A program made the translations under genes and the position numbers. This document shows positions 35,424 through 43,910 of a stretch of DNA of 64,000 nt, piece by piece. Each line of letters starts with the position of its first letter. The first letter of the stretch is position 1. This stretch comes from ZC4RG42 sp003242425 (GTDB lineage: Bacteria; Pseudomonadota; Gammaproteobacteria; Burkholderiales; SG8-39). A model generated the notes under the pieces. It did no database searches and was not told the origin of the DNA. It worked only from the letters and a program-made list of their open reading frames with translations. The DNA lies in assembly GCA_937907425.1 (NCBI GenBank), contig CALCIE010000087.1, forward strand, positions 21,363 through 85,362. Direction: 5' to 3'.

Positions 35424-35975
35424 ATGGATCGTCGTCGTTTTCTTGCGGTGATGTCTGCCGGTGCGGTCGGCCTCTGGACTGCAAGACCGGTGTCGGCGGA
35501 TGAAGGCCCGAACTACTGGTCGCTGGACGTGCCCTTCGTACCGACGCGGGAAGAGGTGGTGGAAGAGATGCTGCGCGTCGCGGGAACCGGTTCGAACGAC
35601 ATCGTCTACGATCTGGGCTGCGGCGACGGACGCATCCCCATCATCGCGGCCGCCAAATTCGGGGCGCGCGGCGTGGGCATCGACATCGATCCGGAACGCA
35701 TCAGGGAAGCCAACGAGAACGCGCGTGCGGCCAAGGTGACCGACCGCGTGCGCTTCATCCGGCAGGATCTGTTCAAGGCCGACATCAGCGAGGCCACGGT
35801 GGTGACGCTCTATCTGCTGCCCGAAGTGAACCGGCGTCTGAAACCGAAGCTGCTCAAGGAACTCAAACCCGGCACGCGCATCGTCTCGCACGACTTCAGC
35901 ATGGGCGCGGACTGGCCGCCGGAGCGCACCGTGAAGCTGGGCGGCGACACCATCTATTTCTGGCGTATTCCCTGA
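35424..35975 (+). CDS. SAM-dependent methyltransferase with Tat signal peptide
   Basis: 183 residues, ATG 35424 after GAGGAGGAG. Residues 1-25 look like a twin-arginine signal (RRRFLA, hydrophobic stretch, VSA). The class I methyltransferase domain has VYDLGCGDGRIPIIAA (motif I), GIDIDPERI (motif II) and VVTLYLLPEV, close to FAM173/ATPSCKMT-type protein-lysine methyltransferases. Export of a SAM-dependent enzyme is unexpected, because SAM is cytoplasmic; the signal may instead be a membrane anchor, or the start could be misread. It is a plausible first gene of a unit with gnd and gntK, 12 bases apart. Confidence 0.78.
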   Translation: MDRRRFLAVMSAGAVGLWTARPVSADEGPNYWSLDVPFVPTREEVVEEMLRVAGTGSNDIVYDLGCGDGRIPIIAAAKFGARGVGIDIDPERIREANENARAAKVTDRVRFIRQDLFKADISEATVVTLYLLPEVNRRLKPKLLKELKPGTRIVSHDFSMGADWPPERTVKLGGDTIYFWRIP

Positions 35976-35987
35976 ACGGAGTGATCG

Positions 35988-36896
35988 ATGAAGTTGGGTC
36001 TGATCGGACTGGGACGCATGGGCGCCAACATGGCGCGGCGTCTGGCGCGCGGCGGCGTCGAGGTGGTGGGTTACGACCTCAGTCCCGAAGCGCGCGCAGC
36101 GCTGAACACCGAGCCGAAGGTGCAGACGGTCGACGCCCTCGAGGCGTTGGTCGCCGGACTGCCCGCACCACGGGTGCTGTGGCTCATGCTGCCCGCCGGC
36201 CCGGTCACGCAGCAAGCCATCGACCGTCTGGCGGAGCTCGCCAGCCCCGGTGACCTGATCGTCGACGGCGGCAACGCCTACTATAAGGACTCGATGCGGC
36301 GTGCCGAAGCGCTCAAACAGCGCGGCATCGCTTTCGTCGACGCCGGCGTATCCGGCGGCGTATGGGGGCTGGAGAACGGCTACACGCTCACGCTGGGCGG
36401 CGATGCCCAGGCTGTCGCCGAACTGGAGCCCTTCGTGCGCATTCTCGCACCCGCACCCGACCGCGGCTGGCTGCATTGCGGCCCCTCGGGCAGCGGACAC
36501 TTCGTCAAGATGGTGCACAACGGTATCGAGTACGGCGCGATGCAGGCTTACGCCGAAGGCTTCGCGCTGCTCGCCGCCAAATCGGAATTCCAGCTCGACG
36601 TCGCCGCCATCGCCGAGACCTGGCGGCATGGCAGTGTGATCCGTTCCTGGCTGCTCGATCTCACCGCGCAGGCACTGGCGCAGAAGCCCGATCTGGACAG
36701 CATCGCACCCGTGGTGGGCGATTCGGGCGAAGGGCGCTGGACGGCGCTGGAAGGCGTGGAGCTCGGCATCCCCACGCCGGTGATGAGCCTGGCGCTGATG
36801 ATGCGCTTCGCCACCCAGGGCAAGAACGATTATCCGGCCAAGCTGCTCGCCCTCATGCGCAACGCCTTCGGCGGGCACGCGATCGCCAAACGCTGA
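35988..36896 (+). CDS. gnd: 6-Phosphogluconate dehydrogenase, decarboxylating, short (GndA-type)
   Basis: 302 residues, the compact NAD-type form (YqeC/GndA) rather than the 470-residue dimer. Rossmann motif GLIGLGRMGANMARRL at the N-terminus, catalytic KMVHNGIEYG (K and N) near 170-180, and the substrate-binding helices at the C-terminus. Oxidatively decarboxylates 6-phosphogluconate to ribulose-5-phosphate. Coupled with gluconokinase immediately downstream (17 bases), so the pair channels gluconate into the pentose phosphate pathway. Confidence 0.9.
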   Translation: MKLGLIGLGRMGANMARRLARGGVEVVGYDLSPEARAALNTEPKVQTVDALEALVAGLPAPRVLWLMLPAGPVTQQAIDRLAELASPGDLIVDGGNAYYKDSMRRAEALKQRGIAFVDAGVSGGVWGLENGYTLTLGGDAQAVAELEPFVRILAPAPDRGWLHCGPSGSGHFVKMVHNGIEYGAMQAYAEGFALLAAKSEFQLDVAAIAETWRHGSVIRSWLLDLTAQALAQKPDLDSIAPVVGDSGEGRWTALEGVELGIPTPVMSLALMMRFATQGKNDYPAKLLALMRNAFGGHAIAKR

Positions 36897-36913
36897 AGAA
36901 CCCGGCGCAGCCG

Positions 36914-37411
36914 ATGATCGTGGTCCTCATGGGCGTCTCGGGCGCGGGCAAGACCACGATCGGGAAGCTGCTCGCCGGACGCCTGGGCGCACATTTCCTC
37001 GACGCCGACGATTTTCATCCCCAGGCGAACGTCGCCAAGATGCGCGCCGGACAGCCCCTGGACGACGCGGACCGCGCGCCCTGGCTGGACCGGCTCAACG
37101 AAGCGCTGCGCCGATACCGCGACCGCGCGGAAAGCGTAGTGCTCGCCTGCTCCGCCTTGAAACGCAGCTACCGCCGGCGGCTGCTGGCAGGATTGCCGGA
37201 GGCGCAGTTGGTGTATCTGCGCGGCGGCAAGGCCCTGCTCGCCGCGCGGCTGGCACAGCGCGAAGGACATTTCATGCCGCCCGCGCTGCTCGATTCGCAG
37301 TTCGCCGCGCTGGAAGAACCGTGCCGGGCGATCACGGTCGACGTGGACGGCACGCCCGAAGGCGCGACCGAGCGCATCTGCGCGGCGCTCAAACGAAAAG
37401 GCACGCCCTGA
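36914..37411 (+). CDS. gntK: Gluconokinase
   Basis: 165 residues. P-loop G7-V-S-G-A-G-K13-T14, then HFLDADDFHPQANVAKM, the gluconate-binding D-DFHP segment, and a lid with the ACSALKRSYR motif. Phosphorylates gluconate with ATP to 6-phosphogluconate, the substrate of the upstream gene product. No strong ribosome site before the ATG (GGCGCAGCCG), consistent with translation coupled to gnd. The end of the gene carries a hairpin that serves the convergent aldolase gene. Confidence 0.9.
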   Translation: MIVVLMGVSGAGKTTIGKLLAGRLGAHFLDADDFHPQANVAKMRAGQPLDDADRAPWLDRLNEALRRYRDRAESVVLACSALKRSYRRRLLAGLPEAQLVYLRGGKALLAARLAQREGHFMPPALLDSQFAALEEPCRAITVDVDGTPEGATERICAALKRKGTP

Positions 37412-37422
37412 AGGCGTGCCTT
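37398..37422 (-). terminator. Intrinsic terminator for the leftward aldolase, overlapping the gntK end
   Basis: AAGGCACGCC and GGCGTGCCTT form a perfect 10-bp stem with a five-base loop. Reading leftward the stem is followed by TTTTCGTTT, a U-tract; reading rightward it is not. The gntK stop codon sits in the loop, so the terminator is embedded in the coding end of the convergent gene. Confidence 0.7.
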
Positions 37423-37442
37423 CGCGACCGCGACGGGTTCGC

Positions 37443-38171
37443 TCAGATGTCGGCCCAGCCCGGATCCTCGCGGTCGAGGATGCGCTTGCAGGCGGCGAGG
37501 AAGGCCTCGGCCTGGGTGCGGTCCTCGACCATCAGTTTCACCGTCTCGCTTGCCACCTTGTGCGAGATGCGCTTGAGCGGCTTGCCCGTGCTCTGGGCGA
37601 TGACCTGCAGCATGCAGGCACGCTCCAGGTAGTAGAGGTCCTCGAAAGCCGCCGCCACGGTGTCGGCGCAGACGATCACGCCGTGGTTGGCGAGGAACAC
37701 GATCTCGGCGTCGCCCATTTTCTCCAGGAAGCGGTCGCCCAGTTCCTCGCTCGTGACCAGACCGGTGTATTCGTCGTCGTAGGCGATGCGGCCGTAGAAA
37801 CGCAAGGCGTTCTGGCTCGCCGGTTCCAGCCGTCCGTTCTCCAGGATGCACAGCGCGGTGGCATAGGGCATGTGCGTGTGCATGATGCACTTGTGCGCAC
37901 GCTGCGAGTTGTGGATGCGGCTGTGGATCCAGAACGCGCCGGGTTCGACGGTGTAGTCGCCCTCGACCACGTTGCCTTTCACGTCGACGATGAGGATGTG
38001 CCGGGGCGTGATCTCCGACCAGTGGAAGCCCTGCGGATTGATGAGGAAATGGCCCGGCATGCCGGGAGCAGCCAGGCTGAAATGGTTGCAGACACCTTCG
38101 GAAAGATTGAGCCGCGCAGCCCAGCGCAGCGCCACGGCAAGATCGATACGGGCTTGTTTGAGTGCGTCCAT
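37443..38171 (-). CDS. Class II aldolase/adducin-like protein
   Basis: 242 residues. Zinc-site histidines H98 and H100 (MHTHMP) and H163 (LANHGVI) are present, with E77 (VEPG) near the usual acid; the domain starts GVCNHFSL near residue 26. Members include fuculose-1-phosphate aldolase and many uncharacterised relatives that bind sugars or decarboxylate. The substrate cannot be read. Monocistronic, with a terminator after it that lies in the convergent gluconokinase gene. Confidence 0.85.
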   Translation of the reverse strand: MDALKQARIDLAVALRWAARLNLSEGVCNHFSLAAPGMPGHFLINPQGFHWSEITPRHILIVDVKGNVVEGDYTVEPGAFWIHSRIHNSQRAHKCIMHTHMPYATALCILENGRLEPASQNALRFYGRIAYDDEYTGLVTSEELGDRFLEKMGDAEIVFLANHGVIVCADTVAAAFEDLYYLERACMLQVIAQSTGKPLKRISHKVASETVKLMVEDRTQAEAFLAACKRILDREDPGWADI

Positions 38172-38223
38172 GGGTCGCGATTTTATCAGCGGCAGGCGCC
38201 GGCTGGAGTGAACGCAGGCCAGG

Positions 38224-39015
38224 CTAGCGTTCCAGGCCGATGCGCAGGTAATTGGCGGTAGTGCCGTTGTAATACAGCAGATCGCTCAGGAACGCGTCGA
38301 AGGGCAGGCGGTAGCGCCTCTTCAGTGCCCGCGCACGACGCTTGAGCGTATCGATGCCGAGCCGCACCGGGCCGTCCTTGAAGGCGAAGACGATGTTGTT
38401 CACCCCGCCTTCGCAAGGCAGGAGCAGCACCTTGTCGTCGAAAGCCCGTTCGATGCGTTCCAGATAGGTCTCGAAACGCGGCTCGTCGCGGATGAAGTTC
38501 ACCGCCAGCACGCCGCCCGCGCGCAGGCAGGCGCGGCAGGCTTTGTAATAGGCCAGGGTGGCGAGCTCCGGCACCGAGCACCCGTCCTCGAACGCGTCGA
38601 GCATGAGGATGTCGCAGGCGTTGCGATGCGCCGGCACGTACTCGCCGCCGTCGCCGATATGCACCTTGAGCCGTTCGTCGTCATAGGGCAGGCCGAAGAA
38701 GCTGCGCGCGGCGGCGACCACCTGCTCGTTGATCTCCACCGCGGTGACGCGCGTATCCGGCATGTGCGTGTGCACGAAGCGCGCGATCGAACCGCCGCCC
38801 AGGCCGATCATGAGCACGTCGCGCGGCTCGGGCAGGAACAGCAGGGCGGCCATCATGGCGCGGGTATAGGCGAGCTCGAGCTGATCGGGCGCCGACAGGC
38901 GCATTGCGCTCTGGATGGCCTCGCCGCCCAGATGCAGGGTGCGCACACCGCGATGTTCGCTGACTTCGACACTCGTGCGCGGGCCGAGCGCGCGTTTGAG
39001 ACGGCGCACGCTCAT
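38224..39015 (-). CDS. Spermidine-synthase-fold aminopropyltransferase-like protein
   Basis: 263 residues. The SAM/dcSAM-binding motif GLGGGSIARF is at 71-80, followed by VEINEQV and LDAFEDG (the catalytic-Asp region). The short N-terminal beta domain is there, but the length and substrate loop differ from true SpeE. Could be a polyamine synthase or a non-polyamine SAM methyltransferase of the same fold. Monocistronic; 52 bases from the aldolase start. Confidence 0.8.
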   Translation of the reverse strand: MSVRRLKRALGPRTSVEVSEHRGVRTLHLGGEAIQSAMRLSAPDQLELAYTRAMMAALLFLPEPRDVLMIGLGGGSIARFVHTHMPDTRVTAVEINEQVVAAARSFFGLPYDDERLKVHIGDGGEYVPAHRNACDILMLDAFEDGCSVPELATLAYYKACRACLRAGGVLAVNFIRDEPRFETYLERIERAFDDKVLLLPCEGGVNNIVFAFKDGPVRLGIDTLKRRARALKRRYRLPFDAFLSDLLYYNGTTANYLRIGLER

Positions 39016-39116
39016 GGGCGGTCAATGGAAGGAAGCGGGAACGACACGGGACACCTGCAAATGGCGGGCGATGATACCAGTCCGGCAAGGGAACGGCCGG
39101 GCAGGATTGCGGTCGC

Positions 39117-39545
39117 ATGGTCATGCGCCCCTTCCTGTTCGCGTTTCTCGCGCACGCGCTGGCGTTCTGCCTCGCCGCGGCGCCCGCTTCGGCCGCCGAC
39201 CGGCGCCCGATCGAGCGCAACCTCCTGCGGCAACAGCAGCAGTCCGACAGCTTCACGCTGCGCAGCCGCCAGGCGGCCGAGGAACTGCGCGCTCCCGCGC
39301 CCGACGCGGCCGGGTTGCGCGACCTGCACACGCGCCAGCGGCAGCAGCAGGACATGCTTCACTCGCAGCAACTGCAACGGCTGCAGCAGCCGCGCGCGCT
39401 GCCTGACGATCCGGGTTCGCGTGCACTGCGGCGCGCCGAACGTCAGCGCATGGAGAACGAAAGCGCGCTGCAACTGCAGCAGTTCGAGCTAGAGCGGCGC
39501 ACGCGCCGGTCGCCGCTCGAGCGCCCGGCGCTGAATGCGGATTAG
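39117..39545 (+). CDS. Small secreted Gln/Arg-rich protein, unknown
   Basis: 142 residues (a second ATG at 39123 is equally plausible). Signal peptide to about ASA-A at residue 27, then a charged, Gln-rich helix (RNLLRQQQQSDSF, RQRQQQDML, LQLQQFELERR) that predicts a coiled coil with no folded domain. No family recognised. Stop overlaps the convergent VOC gene's stop by TTAG. Likely a periplasmic coiled coil, possibly chaperone-like, but that is speculation. Confidence 0.65.
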   Translation: MVMRPFLFAFLAHALAFCLAAAPASAADRRPIERNLLRQQQQSDSFTLRSRQAAEELRAPAPDAAGLRDLHTRQRQQQDMLHSQQLQRLQQPRALPDDPGSRALRRAERQRMENESALQLQQFELERRTRRSPLERPALNAD

Positions 39546-39922
39546 GCTTCCGGCGCGGCTTCGTGCGCGTCGAAATCGAGCTCGATACGCGCGCCGTCGG
39601 GATCGCGGCAGAACAGCTGCCAGCCGCCGTCGGGCATACGGTTCAGGCTGTAGCGGATGCTCCGCTCCCGCAAGGCCGATACCAGTTCGCGCAGTCCTTC
39701 GGCGCGGAAGGCCACATGATCGATCACGCCCGCCTGCGCCGGCGCCTCGCGGCCGCCGATCACGTGCAGCACCGCCTGTTCGCCCGCGTACAGCCACAGA
39801 CCTGGAAAGCTGAAAGGCGGCCGCGGCCCGACGCGCAGACCCAGCAGATCGCAATAGAACGCGCGCGTCGCCTCCAGATCCGCGGCGAGTACGGTGAAAT
39901 GATCCATGCCGCGTACGCCCAT
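39542..39922 (-). CDS. VOC (glyoxalase/dioxygenase superfamily) protein
   Basis: 126 residues from the ATG at 39922, preceded by GGAGGG; longer frames lack a site. The beta-alpha-beta-beta-beta module starts MDHFTVLAADLEATRAFYCDLLG (read in two parts) and ends FCRDPDGARIELDF, with His and Glu metal-ligand positions conserved. Could be a glyoxalase or a fosfomycin-type enzyme; function open. The stop of the unrelated gene to the left overlaps its own stop. Confidence 0.83.
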   Translation of the reverse strand: MGVRGMDHFTVLAADLEATRAFYCDLLGLRVGPRPPFSFPGLWLYAGEQAVLHVIGGREAPAQAGVIDHVAFRAEGLRELVSALRERSIRYSLNRMPDGGWQLFCRDPDGARIELDFDAHEAAPEA

Positions 39923-39933
39923 ACGTCCCTCCG

Positions 39934-40908
39934 TCACATGCGAATCTGCGGTTTCTTCGCCAGCCCCAGGGCGGGCCGCAGCGCCTGAGCCACGCGGTAA
40001 AGTGCATGCTGCGCGGCCGCGATGACGCCGCCCATGAGGACGAAGCCGTGGATCATGCCCTCGAAGCATTCGTACACCACTTCCACGCCCGAGTGATGCA
40101 GCCGGTCGGCGTAGGCGCGGCCTTCGTCGCGCAGGGGATCGTGGCCGGCGGTGAGCACGTACGCAGGCGGCAGTCCGCTCAGATCGGGCGCGAGCAAAGG
40201 CGAGGCGCGCCAGTCGAACGCATCCTCCGGGCGCGCGAGATACTGGTCGCGGAACCACAGGATGTTCTCGCGCGTGAGGCCGTAACCTTCGGCGAACTGC
40301 TCGTGCGAGGCGCTGGCCTTGGACATGTCGGTCGAAGGATAGATCAGCACCTGCATGGCAAGCGGCGGGCCGCCCGCATCGCGCAGGCTGATCGCCGTCA
40401 CGGCGGCGAGCGTGCCGCCCGCCGAATCGCCGGCGACCGCGAGCCGTGAGGGATCGATGCGTAGCGTACCGGCCATGCGCGCGACCCAGCGCGTCGCCTC
40501 GACCGCATCCTCCACCGCCGCGGGAAACTTGTGTTCGGGCGCGAGCCGGTAGGCCACCGCCACCACCGCGCAGCCGGCGAGATTCGCCAGCGCCCTGCAG
40601 ACCGCGTCGTGCGTGTCGAGATCGCCGAGCACCCAGCCGCCGCCGTGGAAATACACCACGCCCGGCAACACCGCATCCTCCGCCGCCGCAGCCGGCCGGT
40701 AGAGACGCAGCGCAATCGCGCCCGCAGGCGTCTCGGCACGCAGATCGCGCACCTGCGCTGGTTCCGTCTGCGGCGGGCCGAACGTCGTCCGCATCGTGCG
40801 GTACATCTCGCGCACGGTCTCGACACCGAGCTGGGCGTGAGGCGGCGCGCCGGCACTCGCCATGCGCTCCAATACGGCGGCCGCCTGCGGATCGAGACGC
40901 GGATTCAT
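39934..40908 (-). CDS. HSL-family alpha/beta hydrolase (esterase)
   Basis: 324 residues with the full HSL catalytic set: oxyanion YFHGGGWV, nucleophile elbow GDSAGG, acid in AGHDPLRDE, histidine in MIHGFVLM. An active esterase or lipase is expected, unlike the efflux-operon homologue. Its ATG overlaps the upstream MFS gene stop by four bases (ATGA), so it is coupled to a transporter that could import or export its substrate. Confidence 0.9.
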   Translation of the reverse strand: MNPRLDPQAAAVLERMASAGAPPHAQLGVETVREMYRTMRTTFGPPQTEPAQVRDLRAETPAGAIALRLYRPAAAAEDAVLPGVVYFHGGGWVLGDLDTHDAVCRALANLAGCAVVAVAYRLAPEHKFPAAVEDAVEATRWVARMAGTLRIDPSRLAVAGDSAGGTLAAVTAISLRDAGGPPLAMQVLIYPSTDMSKASASHEQFAEGYGLTRENILWFRDQYLARPEDAFDWRASPLLAPDLSGLPPAYVLTAGHDPLRDEGRAYADRLHHSGVEVVYECFEGMIHGFVLMGGVIAAAQHALYRVAQALRPALGLAKKPQIRM

Positions 40909-42086
40909 AGCGCAGGCACCGTACGCCGACGCAACACCATCAGCCACGACACGGCGATACCGACGGCGAGCACGAAAGGAATGGCAAGGTAGTTGAGCAT
41001 CTGCCAGCCGTTCTGCTCCAGCAGCAGACCGGAAGAGAAAGAAGACAGTGCCATGGTGACGAAGATCAGCATGTCGTTCGCGCCCTGGGCCTTGGCCTGT
41101 TCGGCCGGGCGATAGGTTTCGGTGAGCAAGGTCGTACCGCCGATGTAGAGGAAATTCCAGCCGATGCCGAGCAGCAGCAGCGCGAACCAGAAGTTCGCTA
41201 CCGCGACGCCGGACAACGCAATCGCCACACAACCGAGCATTGCACCCACGCCTGCGAGCAGCATGTTGAGCACGCCGAAGCGCCTGATGAGCGTGCCGGT
41301 AAAGAAAGAAGGCGCGAACATGCCGATCACGTGCCAGGAAATGACGTTCGCGGCCGCGCCGTAGGGATGGCCGCAGAGGTCCATGGCAAGCGGCGTCGCC
41401 GTCATCAGCAGATTCATGATGCCGTAGCCGAAGGCGCCCGCCATCACGGCGACGATGAAAGCGGGCTGCGCCATGAGCTGCGGGAGCGGCCGTCCCGGCT
41501 CCTTGCGCACGCTCTCGGAAGGCACCGGTATGTCGAGCAGGCGCAACACCGCGAGCACGACGAACAACAAAACCACCAGCGCGAGGTAGGCGCCCAGATA
41601 GGCGACGGGCAACAGGTCCTTGGTCCACTGGCTGGTGGTCGGGCCGAGAATGCCGCCCACCAGACCGCCGGCCAGCACCAGCGAAATGGCGCGGCTCTTG
41701 AATTCGGCGGGCGCCGCGTCCGCCGCCGCGAAACGGTAGTACTGACCGAAGGCGTTATAGACGCCGAATACCGTGGTGCCGAGACAGAACAGCCAGAACT
41801 CGGCCAGATAGATCGCCAGGCATGCGATGGAAGCGCCGAGGATGCCGGTACAGGTGCCGACGGTGAAACCCGCGCGCCTGCCTACGCGGCGCATGAGCAT
41901 GGAGGCGAGATAGGTCGTGAGCGCTGCGCCCACCACCCAGCCGGTCACCGGCAGGGTCGCCAGCGCCTTGTTGTCCGCGAGCGCATAACCGACGAGCCCG
42001 TTGAGCGCGATGGCGGTCGAGTTGTTGGTGAACAACAACGCCTGCAGCGCGGCGAGCACCGCCACGTTCCTTTTCGCGACTTCCAC
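40905..42086 (-). CDS. MFS transporter
   Basis: 393 residues from a GTG at 42086 (AAGGG six bases upstream); a longer frame to 42641 overlaps the ceramidase-like gene and is unlikely. About 12 hydrophobic helices, with a MRRVGRRAG loop after TM2 resembling motif A and ending LMVLRRRTVPAL. Substrate unknown. Translationally coupled to the downstream esterase gene, suggesting export or uptake of its substrate or product. Confidence 0.88.
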   Translation of the reverse strand: MEVAKRNVAVLAALQALLFTNNSTAIALNGLVGYALADNKALATLPVTGWVVGAALTTYLASMLMRRVGRRAGFTVGTCTGILGASIACLAIYLAEFWLFCLGTTVFGVYNAFGQYYRFAAADAAPAEFKSRAISLVLAGGLVGGILGPTTSQWTKDLLPVAYLGAYLALVVLLFVVLAVLRLLDIPVPSESVRKEPGRPLPQLMAQPAFIVAVMAGAFGYGIMNLLMTATPLAMDLCGHPYGAAANVISWHVIGMFAPSFFTGTLIRRFGVLNMLLAGVGAMLGCVAIALSGVAVANFWFALLLLGIGWNFLYIGGTTLLTETYRPAEQAKAQGANDMLIFVTMALSSFSSGLLLEQNGWQMLNYLAIPFVLAVGIAVSWLMVLRRRTVPAL

Positions 42087-42127
42087 TTCGGACCCTTGTG
42101 GCGCATCCGGACGGACGCAAGACGCGA

Positions 42128-42787
42128 TTATATCGGCCGCGCCGGCCCGGAGACCCGCGACAAGCCCGCGGCCGCGCAATACAGCACCGCGGCATTGAGC
42201 AGGTGCCAGAGGAAATGCGTGCCGACGGGGATCGGTTCGCACACGGTCTGATCGAGCGTGCGCAGCACCAACGCGATGCCGAACAGCGCGACGGCCGCGA
42301 CGAGCGGCGCGGCGGCGGCCGAACGCAGGTGGCGCGCATAGACCGTCATGGCGATCAAGGCGCAAAGCGCGGGGAGATAACGGTAGGAGCCGTTGAGCGC
42401 GCCGGGCGGAAACGCGCCCGTCAGCGCCTGTTCGAACAGGGCGTAGAGCACCAGACCGCCGATCATCCAGATGCGGTTCACGCCACCGATGCGCCGCAGA
42501 TAGAGTGCGAGATAGAGGTAGATGTAGATCTGGATGAACAGCACGTCGAGCAGCGAGGCCCACACCATGGCGACGGTATGGAAGACGAAGCTGCCCAGGC
42601 CGATCAGCGCGATGAGCACGGCGAGCGACCCGATCGCCCACGCCCCGTCGCCGGCGGCGCGCGCCCGCCTGGCGAGCGCCGCCGCGGCGATCAGGAAAGC
42701 CGCATTGCTGAGCGCATTGAAGGGCTCGGACCAGAACGACGCGTCAACGCGCTCGCAGTAGAGATCGAGCGCCTGGCCATAGTCCAT
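42128..42787 (-). CDS. Ceramidase-domain (CREST superfamily) membrane protein
   Basis: 219 residues with about seven hydrophobic helices. N-terminal CERVDASFWSEPFNALSNAAFL matches ceramidase-domain proteins (given in two parts: CERVDASFWSEP and FNALSNAAFL); GSFVFHT and GTHFLWHLLNA supply the conserved Ser and three His. Alkaline ceramidases use these residues with zinc. The substrate in a bacterium without known sphingolipids is uncertain. It ends 42 bases before the MFS gene's GTG and follows the transglutaminase-like gene. Confidence 0.82.
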   Translation of the reverse strand: MDYGQALDLYCERVDASFWSEPFNALSNAAFLIAAAALARRARAAGDGAWAIGSLAVLIALIGLGSFVFHTVAMVWASLLDVLFIQIYIYLYLALYLRRIGGVNRIWMIGGLVLYALFEQALTGAFPPGALNGSYRYLPALCALIAMTVYARHLRSAAAAPLVAAVALFGIALVLRTLDQTVCEPIPVGTHFLWHLLNAAVLYCAAAGLSRVSGPARPI

Positions 42788-42805
42788 GCGCGTGCTCCCG
42801 CGAGC

Positions 42806-43900
42806 TCAGGCGCTCAGCTCGCGCGCGGTGATGCGATAGAAGCTCGGATCGAGGCTGTCGAGCCGGCCCTCCGCCGTTTCCGCCTGCGGATACATGAGGA
42901 AGGGAATGGGCGCGCCGTTCGAATCCGGCAGCACGACGTCGTGCGCGCAGTTGTAGGCGATCCAGTTCATTTCCCAGGCGCCGAAGAGCTTCGGGCGCAC
43001 GGCCTGTACCAGCGGATGGTCGAGGGGGATGGGCCCCGACTCCTCCTCCAGCGCCACCTTGCGCACGTCGGCCGGATCGACCGGCACCCAGCCGTAGCCG
43101 TCCAGCCACACCTCGGCGCGGCAGTGCTGCGCCTTGGTGATGTCGCTCGTGCCGGCGCCCAGGCTGCGATAGCCGAACTGCGACTTCGCCACCCGGATGC
43201 CGTACACGTCGCGCGCCGGCAGGCCGACGGCGCGCGCCAGACCCACGTACAGGGCGTTGAGGTCGGCGCATTTGCCGCCGAGGTTGCCGCTTTCCAGCAT
43301 GCCCTTGATGTCGCCGATGCCGCAGCCGCGCACCTTGGGATCCCTGAATGTGTTGACGACCACCCAGTCGTAGATGGCCCGCGCACGCTCGAGATCGGTG
43401 CGCGTGCCGCGGGTGATCTCGAGTGCCGTTTCCCTCACGATGCCGTCGGTGGGAATGAGTTCGGTCGGCTGCGTGTAGAAGGCGCGGTCGCCCGCCGGCA
43501 GCGGCGGCACTTCGCGGCGCGCACCGAGATCGACGGCGCGGTCGCGCGTGGCGACGCGGCTGGTCACCGTGAGCACGGCGTTGCGCGTTCCCGGCTTGAA
43601 TTCGGCATAGAGCATCCGCGCGCCGTAGACGCCGTCGGTCCGCACCGCGGTCTTCGCGGCATTGCCGGTCCAGACGTTGCCGAGCACCTGCTGCCACGAT
43701 TCCTCGACAGAGGGCAGCGGCACCCAGGCGCGCGCGCCGCCCGCGGCATCGGGCAAGCGGATCTCGGTGGTGATCTCGAACACGCGCCACGCTTCGGCCG
43801 CGCGCGGCGCGTAATCGCGCGCCTGGGCGAAGCCAACCGAAGGCATCAAAGCGGTGGTGGACAAGGCCGCACCGATTTTCAGAAAACCACGGCGATCCAT
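42806..43900 (-). CDS. Tat-exported transglutaminase-like domain protein
   Basis: 364 residues with a Tat signal (DRRGFLKIG, then a hydrophobic stretch, cleavage near GFA-Q). The transglutaminase core carries C211 (GGKCADL), H259 (HCRAE) and D275 (PVDPAD), the catalytic triad order of the TGc superfamily. N-terminal half is a beta domain. Probably periplasmic; may be a cysteine protease-like or amidase-like activity. Adjacent genes on the same strand encode a thioredoxin-like protein and the ceramidase-like protein. Confidence 0.85.
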   Translation of the reverse strand: MDRRGFLKIGAALSTTALMPSVGFAQARDYAPRAAEAWRVFEITTEIRLPDAAGGARAWVPLPSVEESWQQVLGNVWTGNAAKTAVRTDGVYGARMLYAEFKPGTRNAVLTVTSRVATRDRAVDLGARREVPPLPAGDRAFYTQPTELIPTDGIVRETALEITRGTRTDLERARAIYDWVVVNTFRDPKVRGCGIGDIKGMLESGNLGGKCADLNALYVGLARAVGLPARDVYGIRVAKSQFGYRSLGAGTSDITKAQHCRAEVWLDGYGWVPVDPADVRKVALEEESGPIPLDHPLVQAVRPKLFGAWEMNWIAYNCAHDVVLPDSNGAPIPFLMYPQAETAEGRLDSLDPSFYRITARELSA

Positions 43901-43910
43901 ATCTGCTTTC

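Noticed and set aside
39934..41628. One 564-codon leftward frame, considered as a transporter-esterase fusion
   Set aside because: The MFS gene is in a different frame and ends in ATGA overlap with the esterase start; the upstream part of the frame is a shadow.
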